A stretch of 64,000 bases of DNA from Lamellibrachia columna (lineage: Eukaryota > Annelida > Polychaeta > Sabellida > Siboglinidae), in NCBI GenBank assembly GCA_963662155.1, contig OY759271.1:33450333-33514332 (forward strand), given 5' to 3'. Positions 23,996-34,500 of this stretch are shown here, one piece after another. Position 1 is the stretch's first letter, and each line of letters begins with the position of its first letter. A program made the translations under genes and the position numbers. Below the pieces are notes generated by a model. The model saw only the letters and a program-made list of their open reading frames with translations. It did not search any database and had not been told where the DNA came from.

Positions 23996-25380
23996 TTTAT
24001 TATTCTGACTTGTCTGTGGCGCCACCTAACGTTCAAATAGCTAGATAATTCTTGGCTTCAGTGGATAGTGATAGGGGTTGTTTAGTTATACAGTACATCA
24101 CTAGCCAGACCTAGCCAAAATAAAAAATATATATTTTTGTGTTAATAAATGATCAATGAAAGACATACAATTTTGTTTTTCGTGAATCAAGGTGAATCCC
24201 GGATTTGCGAGAATCATGAAATATTCACCTTAAAAAACAAAATACTTTCACTTAAAAAAATAAAACAGGATGTACATCAGAGTAAAGAACGTTTATTCAG
24301 CTTTACAGGCATATGCACACTTTTGTTATAGGTGGTCTCTCTGGGTACACGTTTTGGTCGACTTGCCAATCATAGCACTACTAGCGCCGCCTAACGAGCT
24401 CCGGCATTGCTACTTCAATGTAATATGGCATGTTGCCATGTACGTGTTACACCCATAGAGTTACATCATTAATCACCCCCCTATAAACTTTTTTACTAAC
24501 GGGTGTTCTATTTATGTCTATGGTTACACCTAAAACTACTTAAATTGCCAGAAACAAACAAGAAGCAGACACGGTGTTCAATGTATTTATGAATGCCATG
24601 TGTATGTTTGGCAATGGTTTCGCATACTGAATGGGTGTTTCTTAACGAATTTAGCCAATTATCGTCCAGGCCCACGGCAGTGAGACATACGACGTCGTTG
24701 AAGCGCATACAAATAACGGTTCTAATTAAACTACTACTTCGAAGATGTATACAACTTCAGCCGAAATGTTGCAGATGCATAATATAAACCAAATATAGCT
24801 GCTAAGTACGAGTTAAATAGCTCGGATCCAATCTACGGTATTACCGTTAATACGGTATCGAGCTTATCGGGCGTACACAGGAGTGTTTTGTGTTAGTGAA
24901 TTCATAGTCACCGACAGAGACCGCCAGCTCTACGGATCCACGAAGTGGATTTGCGCATGCGTCGGATGTCATTGTATCTTTTGCTTACCGCTACGTTTAT
25001 CGACTGTATTACAAATCTTAAAGACTCTTATTAACCTAGACTTACAGGCGTGAAATAGTATCATCATTACAACACGTTCATATAAATACATTTGCGAGTA
25101 ATCATTCTAAAGCTATGTTTTACTAAACTAGACTGCTTAGCAACCCCCCACAGATCCAAGACAAGATGGCGGATTCGTGAACAATAAACATAAGGCGAAT
25201 GAAACCTAACCACCCCCAAAACAACTCAACAAATTGTAGCATTATCTCAAACTAAACGTACATCACGTACAAGACATAATATATGCACTAGTTATATGTC
25301 CCAATCATAGGCTGTCAGAAACCAACAGTAAACACAATATACTGAATATACAATAAACTGTCTACTAACAGGCCTTTCAC
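23996..25380. other. anonymous DNA, no gene seen
   Basis: No gene, RNA or strong repeat was recognised. GC-poor stretches alternate with unremarkable sequence. The 5' leader of the next retrotransposon may begin in its last part. Confidence 0.4.
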
Positions 25381-25701
25381 CAAGACGTTCTTTACCCAGT
25401 ATCGCCCTGGGACCCAACCAGGGTGAAGACCTGCACTTCCATCGCACTGCACAAAGCGTCTTGCAACCCAATCACACAATTACCTATAGTTTATAAGATA
25501 ATACTGCAGCCTATAAAGTTTATGCAACATTTTACTGCGATTTTATATTTATAACTACTGTGATTTATATTTACTGCAATTATACATATATTGTGATTTT
25601 ATACTGATAACTACTGTGATTTATATTTTACATATATCGTGACTTTATTTTTAAAACTACCGTGATCTACATCCATTGCGATTCCAGTTCTTAAAGCCAA
25701 G

Positions 25702-28700
25702 ATGAATTATTGTCTCATCTTTGCACTTTTACTGTGTGGCCTACCACGTAGGGTGGAACAAAACTACTGCAAAAACTATGCTGATCCATGCTATGAAACA
25801 TTGAGTACAACTGCCAATCCTCAACTACCCCTACTTATGTCTCCAAACTTTGACTACAAATATTTCCCAGCATCCACGAACATTACAGTATGTTGGAAAC
25901 CCAAGAACTTCTATCAGCTAACATCATTAAACCAGAAACACCCAACATGCTTTGCCATTCTAGTCCTCATGCAAGCCGGTGATCTGAACCCAAACCCTGG
26001 CCCTTACAAGCCCAAATTCCCTTGCGCCATCTGCGAAAAAGCAGCAAGATGGGATCAAAGAGCGACCTGCTGTGACCAATGCAATTCCTGGTACCATGTA
26101 GATTGCATGGGAATGTCCACATTTGCATATAATGCCCTCCAAAACAGCCAGGTTTCTTGGATTTGCTGCCAGTGTGGCATTCCAAATTTTGCAAGCTCGC
26201 TTTTCTCAAACTCATCCATAGAGCTAGCAAATAGCTTTTCTATTCTGTCGGTCTTGTCCACGTCTGACTGCAGTGAGCCACTAAGTCCACCATTAGCAAC
26301 TTCTTCTCCCCGCAAACAAAGAAATAATAACAGTAACTGCAGTAGTACCAGAGCATCTAAAACGAGTAGAACCTTTACTAAGAAACAAACCCAGAAAAAA
26401 CCTACAAAGAGACAATCTCTAAAGACCCTGGTCATAAACTTCTGCAGCATCAGGAACAAAGTTTCAGACCTTGCAGTGTGCATTGAAAATTACAGCCCTG
26501 ATATAATCATAGGCACTGAAACACACCTAGACAGTTCCGTTAGCAGCAGTGAGCTGTTCCCCTCTAACTATTCTATCATTCGTAAAGACAGAGACTTTGA
26601 CAACTCCAAAGGAGGAGTCCTGATAGCCATAAAAAATGATCTCATAGGAACCCACAGACCAGAGCTCGATACCAATTGTGAAATCATCTGGGTCACCATC
26701 AAAATACAAGGATCTAAAGATATCACAATTGGGGCATTCTACAGATCACCACAATTTGGCAACACTAATGGCTATATGAATGAACTACGGGAATCCATAA
26801 ACAAAATCAAACGTTCAGACAACGAACAAATATGGCTAGCTGGAGATTTTAATCTACCCGACATAGATTGGGATATACTCAGCACAAAACCAGGCGGAGC
26901 TGCTCCCGGCCTATCGAAACAATTAATTGAAATTACTAATGACTTTGGACTAGAACAAGTCGTCCGTGGACCCACCAGAATAAATAACACTTTGGACCTA
27001 TTCTTCACAACAAACCCCACCCTTGTTGAAAGATCTACAGTTGTACCAGGAATAAGTGACCATGACGGCATCCCAGTAATCATAAACAGCTGTAAGCCCA
27101 GGGTTATCAAACAAAAACCGCGCAAAATATACATGTACCACAAAGCTAACGTACAGGCTCTGAAAGAAGAACTACTCAAATGGAATAACGAATTCACATC
27201 AAGGGATACATCCATGAACACAGTTAATGAAATGTACACGGAATTCCAAACTATTCTTGAATCAATAATGAACTCTCACATACCAACTAAAATAATATCT
27301 AAGCGTAACCAAACACCTTGGATCAACAGGCGAATCAAACGATTACACAAACGTAAACAAAGAGCTTTCAACACACACAAACAACAGAAAAATCAAGCCA
27401 GTTATGAAATTTTTCGTAAAGCACGTAAGACCACACACGAAGAGACAAGAACTGCACATAGAAGATATATCTCGTCCATTTGTTCTGACTCACCCAAACG
27501 ATTCTGGTCCTACATCAAAAGCCTGAAAATTGATACAATCGGAATACCAACCCTAACCAAAGACAACAGGCTAGAGTCAGATAACAAACTGAAAGCCGAA
27601 ATTCTGAATAACCAGTTCAAGTCAGTCTTCACAAGCGAAAACACCAACTTACCACAAGAACCAAACACAAACATACCAGCCATGCCAGACATCATCATCA
27701 CAACAGAAGGGGTTGCTAAACTACTTCACGGCTTAAATCCAAACAAGGCAACAGGACCCGACGAGGTGCCCGCAAAAATCCTCCAACTTGCCGCCAACGA
27801 ATTGGCTCCAGCCCTCAGTCTAATCTTCCAGAAATCACTCACCACAGGGGAACTCCCACTCTCTTGGTTACGAGCCAACATCACCCCCATATTCAAGAAG
27901 GGAGACCGGTCCCTTGCATCAAATTATCGTCCCATCTCCTTAACATCGATATGTTGCAAAATCCTCGAACACATTATATTCTCTAACATCATGAACCACT
28001 TTGACCAATACGCAATCTTAACAGATAGACAACATGGCTTCCGCAGAAAACACTCCACAGAATCTCAATTAATACTCACCACACACGATCTAGCTAATTC
28101 TTTAAATAACAAATCCCAGACTGACATGATAATAATGGACTTCTCAAAAGCATTTGACACCGTCCCCCACAACCGGCTTCTAAATAAATTAAACAGATAT
28201 GGCATCCACAATAATACACACACCTGGATCTCAAACTTCCTTAAACGTCGCAAACAAAGAGTTGTAGTCGGCGGAGAACACTCGACCTGGACCAACGTTG
28301 TTTCGGGTGTACCCCAGGGCACGGTACTGGGACCGTTACTTTTCCTCACATACATCAATGACCTACCAGACAATATTCACTCCACAGTCCGTCTGTTTGC
28401 AGATGACTGTGTCCTCTATAGAGAAATAAAAAATGAGTCTGACTCACATGAACTCCAGAAAGATCTAAACCGGCTGGCACAATGGGAACATGACTGGCAA
28501 ATGCATTTCAATACACAAAAATGCTTCGTCATGAGAATTACACACGCAAGACATGTAAAACACTACAGTTACACACTAGGAGATTCAACACTACAAGAAA
28601 CTGACAGTCATCCCTATCTAGGAGTCTGCATCACCAAAGATCTCACCTGGAACAAACACATCCATCGGATCACAGCCTCAGCTAACCGCACACTTGCATT

Positions 28701-29220
28701 CATCAGACGGAATCTCCACTCATGCCCCCAAAACATCAAAACAACCGCCTACACAACCCTTGTTCGCCCACTCCTAGAATATTCATCATCCGTATGGGAC
28801 CCCCACACCCAGGTTCTCATTAACAAAATAGAGATGGTACAAAGACGGGCGGCTCGCTTTTGCCACAACAACTACACATCCCGAGAAACTGGGTGTGTGT
28901 CAGAAATGATAAAAAAATTACACATAGAACTATTAACAACCAGAAGAATAAACAGACGGCTCACCATATTCCACAAAGCCATCCACAGTCATCTATCATT
29001 GCCTGTTGCAAACCTCCTCCAACCCACCAAACGCCATTCACGGCATCTAAATAGCAAAGCCTTCAACACTATACACGCGAGCAAAAACTGTTACAAATTT
29101 TCTTTTTTTCCCCGAACAATAAAAGATTGGAATTCATTACCAGACGCAATAGTCAACATCACAGAACCACAGCAATTTAAGCAAGCACTCACACACCTAG
29201 CCCCAAACAAACATGACTAA
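25702..29220 (+). CDS. retrotransposon polyprotein: signal-like N-terminus, 2A-like motif, PHD finger, endonuclease, reverse transcriptase
   Basis: The frame has 1172 codons and starts with a hydrophobic segment (CLIFALLLCGL, residues 4-14) resembling a signal peptide. Residues 93-101 read GDLNPNPGP, a 2A-like ribosome-skipping motif with Asn in place of the usual Glu. A PHD-type Cys4-His-Cys3 finger follows (C108, C111, C124, C127, H132, C135, C155, C158). The endonuclease spans about 242-460 with GTETHLD, AGDFNLPDIDWD (about 379) and SDHDG (452). The reverse transcriptase includes YRPISLTS, MDFSKAFDTVPHNR, GVPQGTVLGPLLF and the catalytic FADD at 899-902. All key residues are present. The protein could be translationally cleaved near residue 100 if the motif works. 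Confidence 0.9.
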   Translation: MNYCLIFALLLCGLPRRVEQNYCKNYADPCYETLSTTANPQLPLLMSPNFDYKYFPASTNITVCWKPKNFYQLTSLNQKHPTCFAILVLMQAGDLNPNPGPYKPKFPCAICEKAARWDQRATCCDQCNSWYHVDCMGMSTFAYNALQNSQVSWICCQCGIPNFASSLFSNSSIELANSFSILSVLSTSDCSEPLSPPLATSSPRKQRNNNSNCSSTRASKTSRTFTKKQTQKKPTKRQSLKTLVINFCSIRNKVSDLAVCIENYSPDIIIGTETHLDSSVSSSELFPSNYSIIRKDRDFDNSKGGVLIAIKNDLIGTHRPELDTNCEIIWVTIKIQGSKDITIGAFYRSPQFGNTNGYMNELRESINKIKRSDNEQIWLAGDFNLPDIDWDILSTKPGGAAPGLSKQLIEITNDFGLEQVVRGPTRINNTLDLFFTTNPTLVERSTVVPGISDHDGIPVIINSCKPRVIKQKPRKIYMYHKANVQALKEELLKWNNEFTSRDTSMNTVNEMYTEFQTILESIMNSHIPTKIISKRNQTPWINRRIKRLHKRKQRAFNTHKQQKNQASYEIFRKARKTTHEETRTAHRRYISSICSDSPKRFWSYIKSLKIDTIGIPTLTKDNRLESDNKLKAEILNNQFKSVFTSENTNLPQEPNTNIPAMPDIIITTEGVAKLLHGLNPNKATGPDEVPAKILQLAANELAPALSLIFQKSLTTGELPLSWLRANITPIFKKGDRSLASNYRPISLTSICCKILEHIIFSNIMNHFDQYAILTDRQHGFRRKHSTESQLILTTHDLANSLNNKSQTDMIIMDFSKAFDTVPHNRLLNKLNRYGIHNNTHTWISNFLKRRKQRVVVGGEHSTWTNVVSGVPQGTVLGPLLFLTYINDLPDNIHSTVRLFADDCVLYREIKNESDSHELQKDLNRLAQWEHDWQMHFNTQKCFVMRITHARHVKHYSYTLGDSTLQETDSHPYLGVCITKDLTWNKHIHRITASANRTLAFIRRNLHSCPQNIKTTAYTTLVRPLLEYSSSVWDPHTQVLINKIEMVQRRAARFCHNNYTSRETGCVSEMIKKLHIELLTTRRINRRLTIFHKAIHSHLSLPVANLLQPTKRHSRHLNSKAFNTIHASKNCYKFSFFPRTIKDWNSLPDAIVNITEPQQFKQALTHLAPNKHD

Positions 29221-29276
29221 ATAGCATTCAGACCCAACCCTGACCGTTTGACTCCATAGGAGTGTTGGCCAGTAAC

Positions 29277-29301
29277 AATACAAGACAAGACAAGACAAGA
29301 C
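29277..29301. repeat. (CAAGA)n 3' tail of the L2/CR1-type element
   Basis: Four to five CAAGA units stand at the expected 3' end of the retrotransposon. In this clade the terminal tandem repeat is part of the element and is used in target-primed reverse transcription. Confidence 0.75.
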
Positions 29302-29744
29302 CGCAAGAGCATACGTACTGGAAAATCGCTACTACTATGCAATACTAGTCTCGATTATCCAGGCTCCGCGCTGTGGCGCCACCGTTTGTCGCACACATCT
29401 TCGCCTGGATGCAGAGTGGGGTTCTCATTGTGACAGAAATTATGGATGCGCCCAGATTTTGGGCGCATACATAATTAGCTAATTACGATGTCATTCAGGC
29501 ACATGACTTATTCGATCATAAAATAAGAGTTAACTTTTATGAGTTAATATGATGCAATTCGAATTAACTTTGACTTTGATTACATCGATATACAACTGTC
29601 CGATTGAAAAGTTAAATCAGGCATAAAAAGTTAAGTATAGCATCTCGATAATGACGCTGATTGGCTGCAGGCGCTTCACGGGAACGCCTACACAAAATGG
29701 AGTGGTAACAGTGGGTAACAACAAGTCTATTTAAGAAGGCAAAG

Positions 29745-30095
29745 AATTAAGGGATCAAAGAAATCCAAACATCGGACAACTAAATTACAGAACCTGAAAA
29801 GCACTATTAAGGAAATAAACCAGAACAGCCTATGGGACATGCGTGGAATCGGTAATTACACCAAACCAGGATGACTCCAACAGAAATGGCAACAAGAAGA
29901 TATGGTCTTTCATCAAACACAGACGAACGGATTCAGTGGTTGTAGCACCTCTTAAAGAAAATTGAATCTTGAAGGACACAACTTGGACAAAGCCAGGATC
30001 CTTAATGCGCAGTTGAGCTCTGTTTTCACCAACGAGAGCCTCTTAAATCCATCCCCACAGGAAGCTGACCAGTATCACTGATTTAATTTTGCCGC
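29745..30095 (+). pseudogene. decayed retrotransposon fragment (endonuclease-polymerase linker)
   Basis: Translating by hand gives NRNGNKKIWSFIKHRRTDSV followed by a stop and a frame change, then KARILNAQLSSVFTNESL. Both pieces match the linker just upstream of the polymerase in jockey/CR1/L2-type elements. Several stops and at least one frameshift are present. It is a different and much older copy than the neighbour at 25.7 kb. Confidence 0.7.
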
Positions 30096-30499
30096 AATGA
30101 CTGGACGGCGGAATTCATGAACGGAAGTGATGTCAACCTGATGGCCTACATCCTATAATAGTTCTCACGCAATAAGCCAGTTAGCCTCGTTGTGGTAAAT
30201 GCACACAACTGTCCGGAAAATAGCTTTGTACTATTTATTTCAACCCTAATTCTCCTTGATGTATAGTGGGATGGCATCGAACGTAGTTAACACAATGGGA
30301 AGTTTCCCTATTATTATTACTCTAGTTTGCATATTATCGATTTATGTTGGTCATTGTGGCGTAAATAAAATCGGAGGCCGGTTTACACGAGCTGTTTGTA
30401 GCCCCAATTGGTTTTTATTGTGATTGGTACGTCAACGTTTAAATTAGCATTATTGAACATACAGTAGAACTGTAACGTTTTGTTTGTTCGACTACTCAG

Positions 30500-30737
30500 C
30501 AAGGTGGTGAGAGAGGCAACATTGCTGATCGAATACTGCTCTCCATGGCAACGAAACATGCGTCGTCTGCGTGTGAAGCCAACTGGAGGCAGTCGACGCG
30601 ACCGCGGTCGACCCGGCGTCTGGCCGTCGGTGCTCTCGGTCTCGCCGTCGTCGACTCGGACAAACGTCTGCCAACGAACGACTTTTTCGTACCCGGGCAA
30701 GTGTTCGAGGTGCGCGCCGTTCTTTCCAACTACCCAA
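30500..30737 (+). CDS. AOS-LOX exon 1 (catalase-related domain, N-terminal part)
   Basis: The acceptor-like CTACTCAG ends at 30499 and the donor CCAA|GTGAGT follows 30737 (phase 1 out). The segment LAVGALGLAVVDSDKRLP then TNDFFVPGQVFEVRAVLSNY aligns without gaps to the coral region around the distal His. There the coral protein has THTVG and this one has TRRLA, so the codon at 30614-30616 gives Arg where the distal heme His should be. The start is unresolved: an in-frame ATG lies at 30545 in a weak context. Confidence 0.7.
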
Positions 30738-31438
30738 GTGAGTAAGACTTTGCTCCATTTGCTTGTGTACAACTATGTAAAAACTATCAAACACAACACA
30801 TGCCCACCCACCACCGTACCGAGGACGGGGGATTCGAACGAACCCATTTTGAGAGAATTTATTTTAACTGTAAAATTTTTCAGAAATCCCCGGCTAATTG
30901 TGTATGTCCGAACCCCCCTCCCATTTTCAAAACCCCGAGGACGGGCCTACAGCACAGTAGCGACAGTAATATATCATCATTGAGATAATTTACACATAGT
31001 CTATTTATTTGGTTTCTCCAATTACATTACACACTGTTTTATCAGGAATTACGAATCCTGCTGCCTTATTCCTAATTGTCATATTTGTGAATGCAGACGA
31101 CGGCGACGACCGGAAACTTAATTTGTTAAATATTGGTCTGAAATTTGCTGACCACGAATGGGACAGTCCGCTGGACCTGGTCTTGCAAACAGGCCAATAT
31201 GGCCAGTACGTGAACGGTCAGTGTGTGCTGGACGACGTGACCGCCATGCAGCAGGGGCAGGACTCCGTCAACGATATGCTGTTGTCGACACCACTCCGGT
31301 AAGTTGTTCAGGCATAGCACGCACGACACATGGTATGGCACTGGGGGACGGCAAACATGCCGTGGACAACGACGACATGACAACGACGACATGACAACGA
31401 CGCAACGACGACGACTATGACGACGCAACAGTGTCTAA

Positions 31439-31503
<65 letters not shown>

Positions 31504-34500
31504 AGAAGAATGATGTAAACGCAGATGTTCAGAAGGAAAGCACAGAAAATATGGCAACACAGTAAACCAACACAATGGACCCACCCGTGGGGACGCTGCA
31601 ATATTAAGGTAAGGTGGGGTAAGACGCGAGGAATTGCTAACCCCATCCATCTAGCCATGGTTCGAAAATAAGAATTTCGTGTTAGCCAGATGGCGCCGCG
31701 TATCATCATGTCCATCTGATTACAATATGGTTGCAGCAGAAGCAAAACACGCAGTAAGCTATTCACATTAAAATGTGAGCTACATAATTATACAAATCGT
31801 GCTTACCAAAGTGGGCCTGTGTACAATGGTCACGGGAACTGATACAAAAGAAGGAAATGTATACAATAGGCTAATACTATTATAGTAGTGGTATAAATGT
31901 ATGCATTGTTGGCCATATATATTAGTCCCTATCACACATCAGACATTAGGTCCCTAAACAAGTCTTACAAAGCTATATAATTATTTAACATACACATGTC
32001 ATATTCGTAAGCTATAATTATGTACACAACAAAAAGTTCCATAGGTATTTTATGAACGAATATTCTCAAATATGGTTGTAGCATGGCCAGCTTCCTGAAC
32101 GGAGTCAGACAATCGCCGGATTCGTACTACCACCAACACTACCACTCAAAGATGGTGTACGAGTTCCGTGCGAGGGATGACGCAACTAGGGCGGCGAGGT
32201 TCCGGCTTGTGCCAGCAGACGGCAGTCCTGAGACGGGCCGCTTGGCACCACACACACAGCGCCTCCTGTGGAACAAATTGTACGCAGTTCGCAGCAGTGT
32301 GACAGTTTTCTCCAATATTAATTAATTAAATAGTCTTGTAAACTGCTAAGCATTTTCCAATTATTTGCTGCGGTTTTCTGCGGTACGGTTTTGCATGTTT
32401 GTTCAAATAGTTTGACAAACTGCTATTGTTGTTATCGGAAAGTTCTCGCCCGTTTGGTTCGACGAACGAAAACGCTTGCAACTACAATGTGCGTTTTAAT
32501 TGGCGTAGGAAGTGTTGTTGAGTTAAAATAGAGCGAGTCTTTGTCCATGGGTATAATCAAGCATACACGACAACGTTACTCATTTTCACGTGTCACACAA
32601 TCTTCCAGATTTCAAGACACAGACAGCAACATCCAAAACAACGACTACCTTAAGCAGGAATTCATCTGTCGACTTGGCCAGTCCGGTGTGGCATACCGGT
32701 TACAGGTGCAATTCCGAGAAGTGCTTCCTGGTGACTCTCTCGGCACATACAACCCGTGCGTCGTGTGGAACAGCGAGGTTCACCCGTGGATCGATGTGGC
32801 CACCATCTCGCTAACGCAACCACTGCCGGATGACGTCACCGACATGACAACATTCGATATTGGCCGGGTGCCGGAAGGCGTGCTTGGATGGCCTGAAGCT
32901 ACTGGTCTGTTTGACTTCAACGCCGTGTCTCACGTTAAACGGGAGCTCTGTCGGCGACGGGCAGAAATGGTGCTGTCAGCGCCGCCGTCGAGTGAGAACA
33001 TCATCGACTATTTCGTCCACGTCGTTACCGGAGGTCAACCAGACGCGGCCATTGCCGACAACCACTGCCGAGTTTACATCAGCTTGATAGGTGATACGTG
33101 TAGTTATATCGACGCATCCACAATAACTGTTTCCACGTGTCTTTGTAAAAAGAATGAAACGAATCCGCTTTCGCATCTGTAACAAGTTCTTCATCTCTCA
33201 CAGTCTAAATGTTTTCTCTCTGCAGATCTTTTAAGTTGTTCCAACCACCAGTCCACCCTCAGGTCTATCCACCACCCTTATATTCACCTACTCAACGCGC
33301 ACATCCGTTTATACATCTATTCATCCATCCGTACAACCCAGTTTCTATTCATTACACCGTTTCGCAGCCTCATTATTTCCGTATTGTACCACCACGTAAC
33401 TGACTTTTCAGGGACGCGAGGTCGGACGAGATTCATAGAACTCCGACGAAGGCAGAAGGCGAACTTTGGCCGCAACAGCAAAGCGACGTTCTACTTGACC
33501 GACCGCTGCATCGGTGACTTACTATGTGCCAAAATATACAAAGACAGGTAAGCATACGGGCACTTTGGTGTCCACTCTGGATCGCTATAACCATGTACTA
33601 ACGGTCACACTAACACAACGCGTTTGCAAACTGACATTTCATGGCGTCGTGAAATATGCCTGTTTCGGGACATGATCTAAGAGAAGAGATTATTAAAGGT
33701 GACTTGCAGGTGTAGTTTTACTGTTGCGACAATGTCACGACAGCTGAATGACTATTGCAAATGCGATAGTTTCATGACTACCGCGATAGTATGGCGATAG
33801 TATCAAGGAATAGCGAATAGCCGGGAAAACAGTCCAAAAATTCACTGATGGGTGGCGCCATCGCGTGGCCTTGAAGGTAGTTGATTAGACATGTTGAAGC
33901 CGAGAATGACGCTGCTCTAACAAAAATTATGCAGTATAGTTGAAAAACCTGCATTTATATAATTACAGTGACACATGTAGCCCTGCTGAATTGTTTGGCC
34001 AACTATCGACATTATGGATAGGAAACCAGATATTTCAAATGCCTTTAAATACCAGAAATTATATATTACACACCGGAATTATGAACAAGAAACGGGAGAT
34101 CGTGTAGCGGGCTTAATAGTAAAACTTAGGAGATTGCCTAACCCAGACTTGGGGCCGAAGTACTCGGTACTCGTGTACTCGAGTACATTTTTAAAATACT
34201 CGTTTAAGAGTACATTACGAGTACATCTGAATACTTTTTAAATATGATATTGTGAAAATTATTTTATTTCTTATTTTATCAAATCATTAACAACTACAAC
34301 AATAATGTTAAAAGGTATGGTAGCAAATTGTATTACTTGCATATGAATCAAATTAACAATTTTGTTTATGTTTTTGCATACATCTCAGCTGAGTTATATA
34401 TGTATTTTAATGCAGGATCATTAGAAACACTTTTATTATGTCAATTCTATTGCAATCATTATGATATTAATTGCAATGTAATAGCCCCTGATTTGTTAAT

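Larger units (their letters stand above)
25381..29302 (+). mobile_element. L2/CR1-type non-LTR retrotransposon, apparently full-length coding region
   Basis: A leader with repeated ACTACTGTGATTTATATTT-like segments (25555-25680) precedes a single uninterrupted frame (25702-29220). After the stop there is about 60 bp of 3' UTR and a (CAAGA)n tail at 29277-29301, the kind of short 3' microsatellite typical of this clade. The left boundary is a guess. Unlike copies A and B, no disabling lesion is visible. Confidence 0.85.

Noticed and set aside
30383..30794. Minus-strand frames of 100-129 codons opposite AOS-LOX exon 1
   Set aside because: They are shadows of a GC-rich exon. The plus-strand frame has homology and a matching donor.
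30800..30860. B-box-like GTTCGAATCCC on the minus strand as a tRNA or SINE
   Set aside because: No A box or cloverleaf arms are found at the right distance.
31308..31766. Minus-strand frame with a long Arg run
   Set aside because: It is driven by the (GAC)n microsatellite and has no homology.
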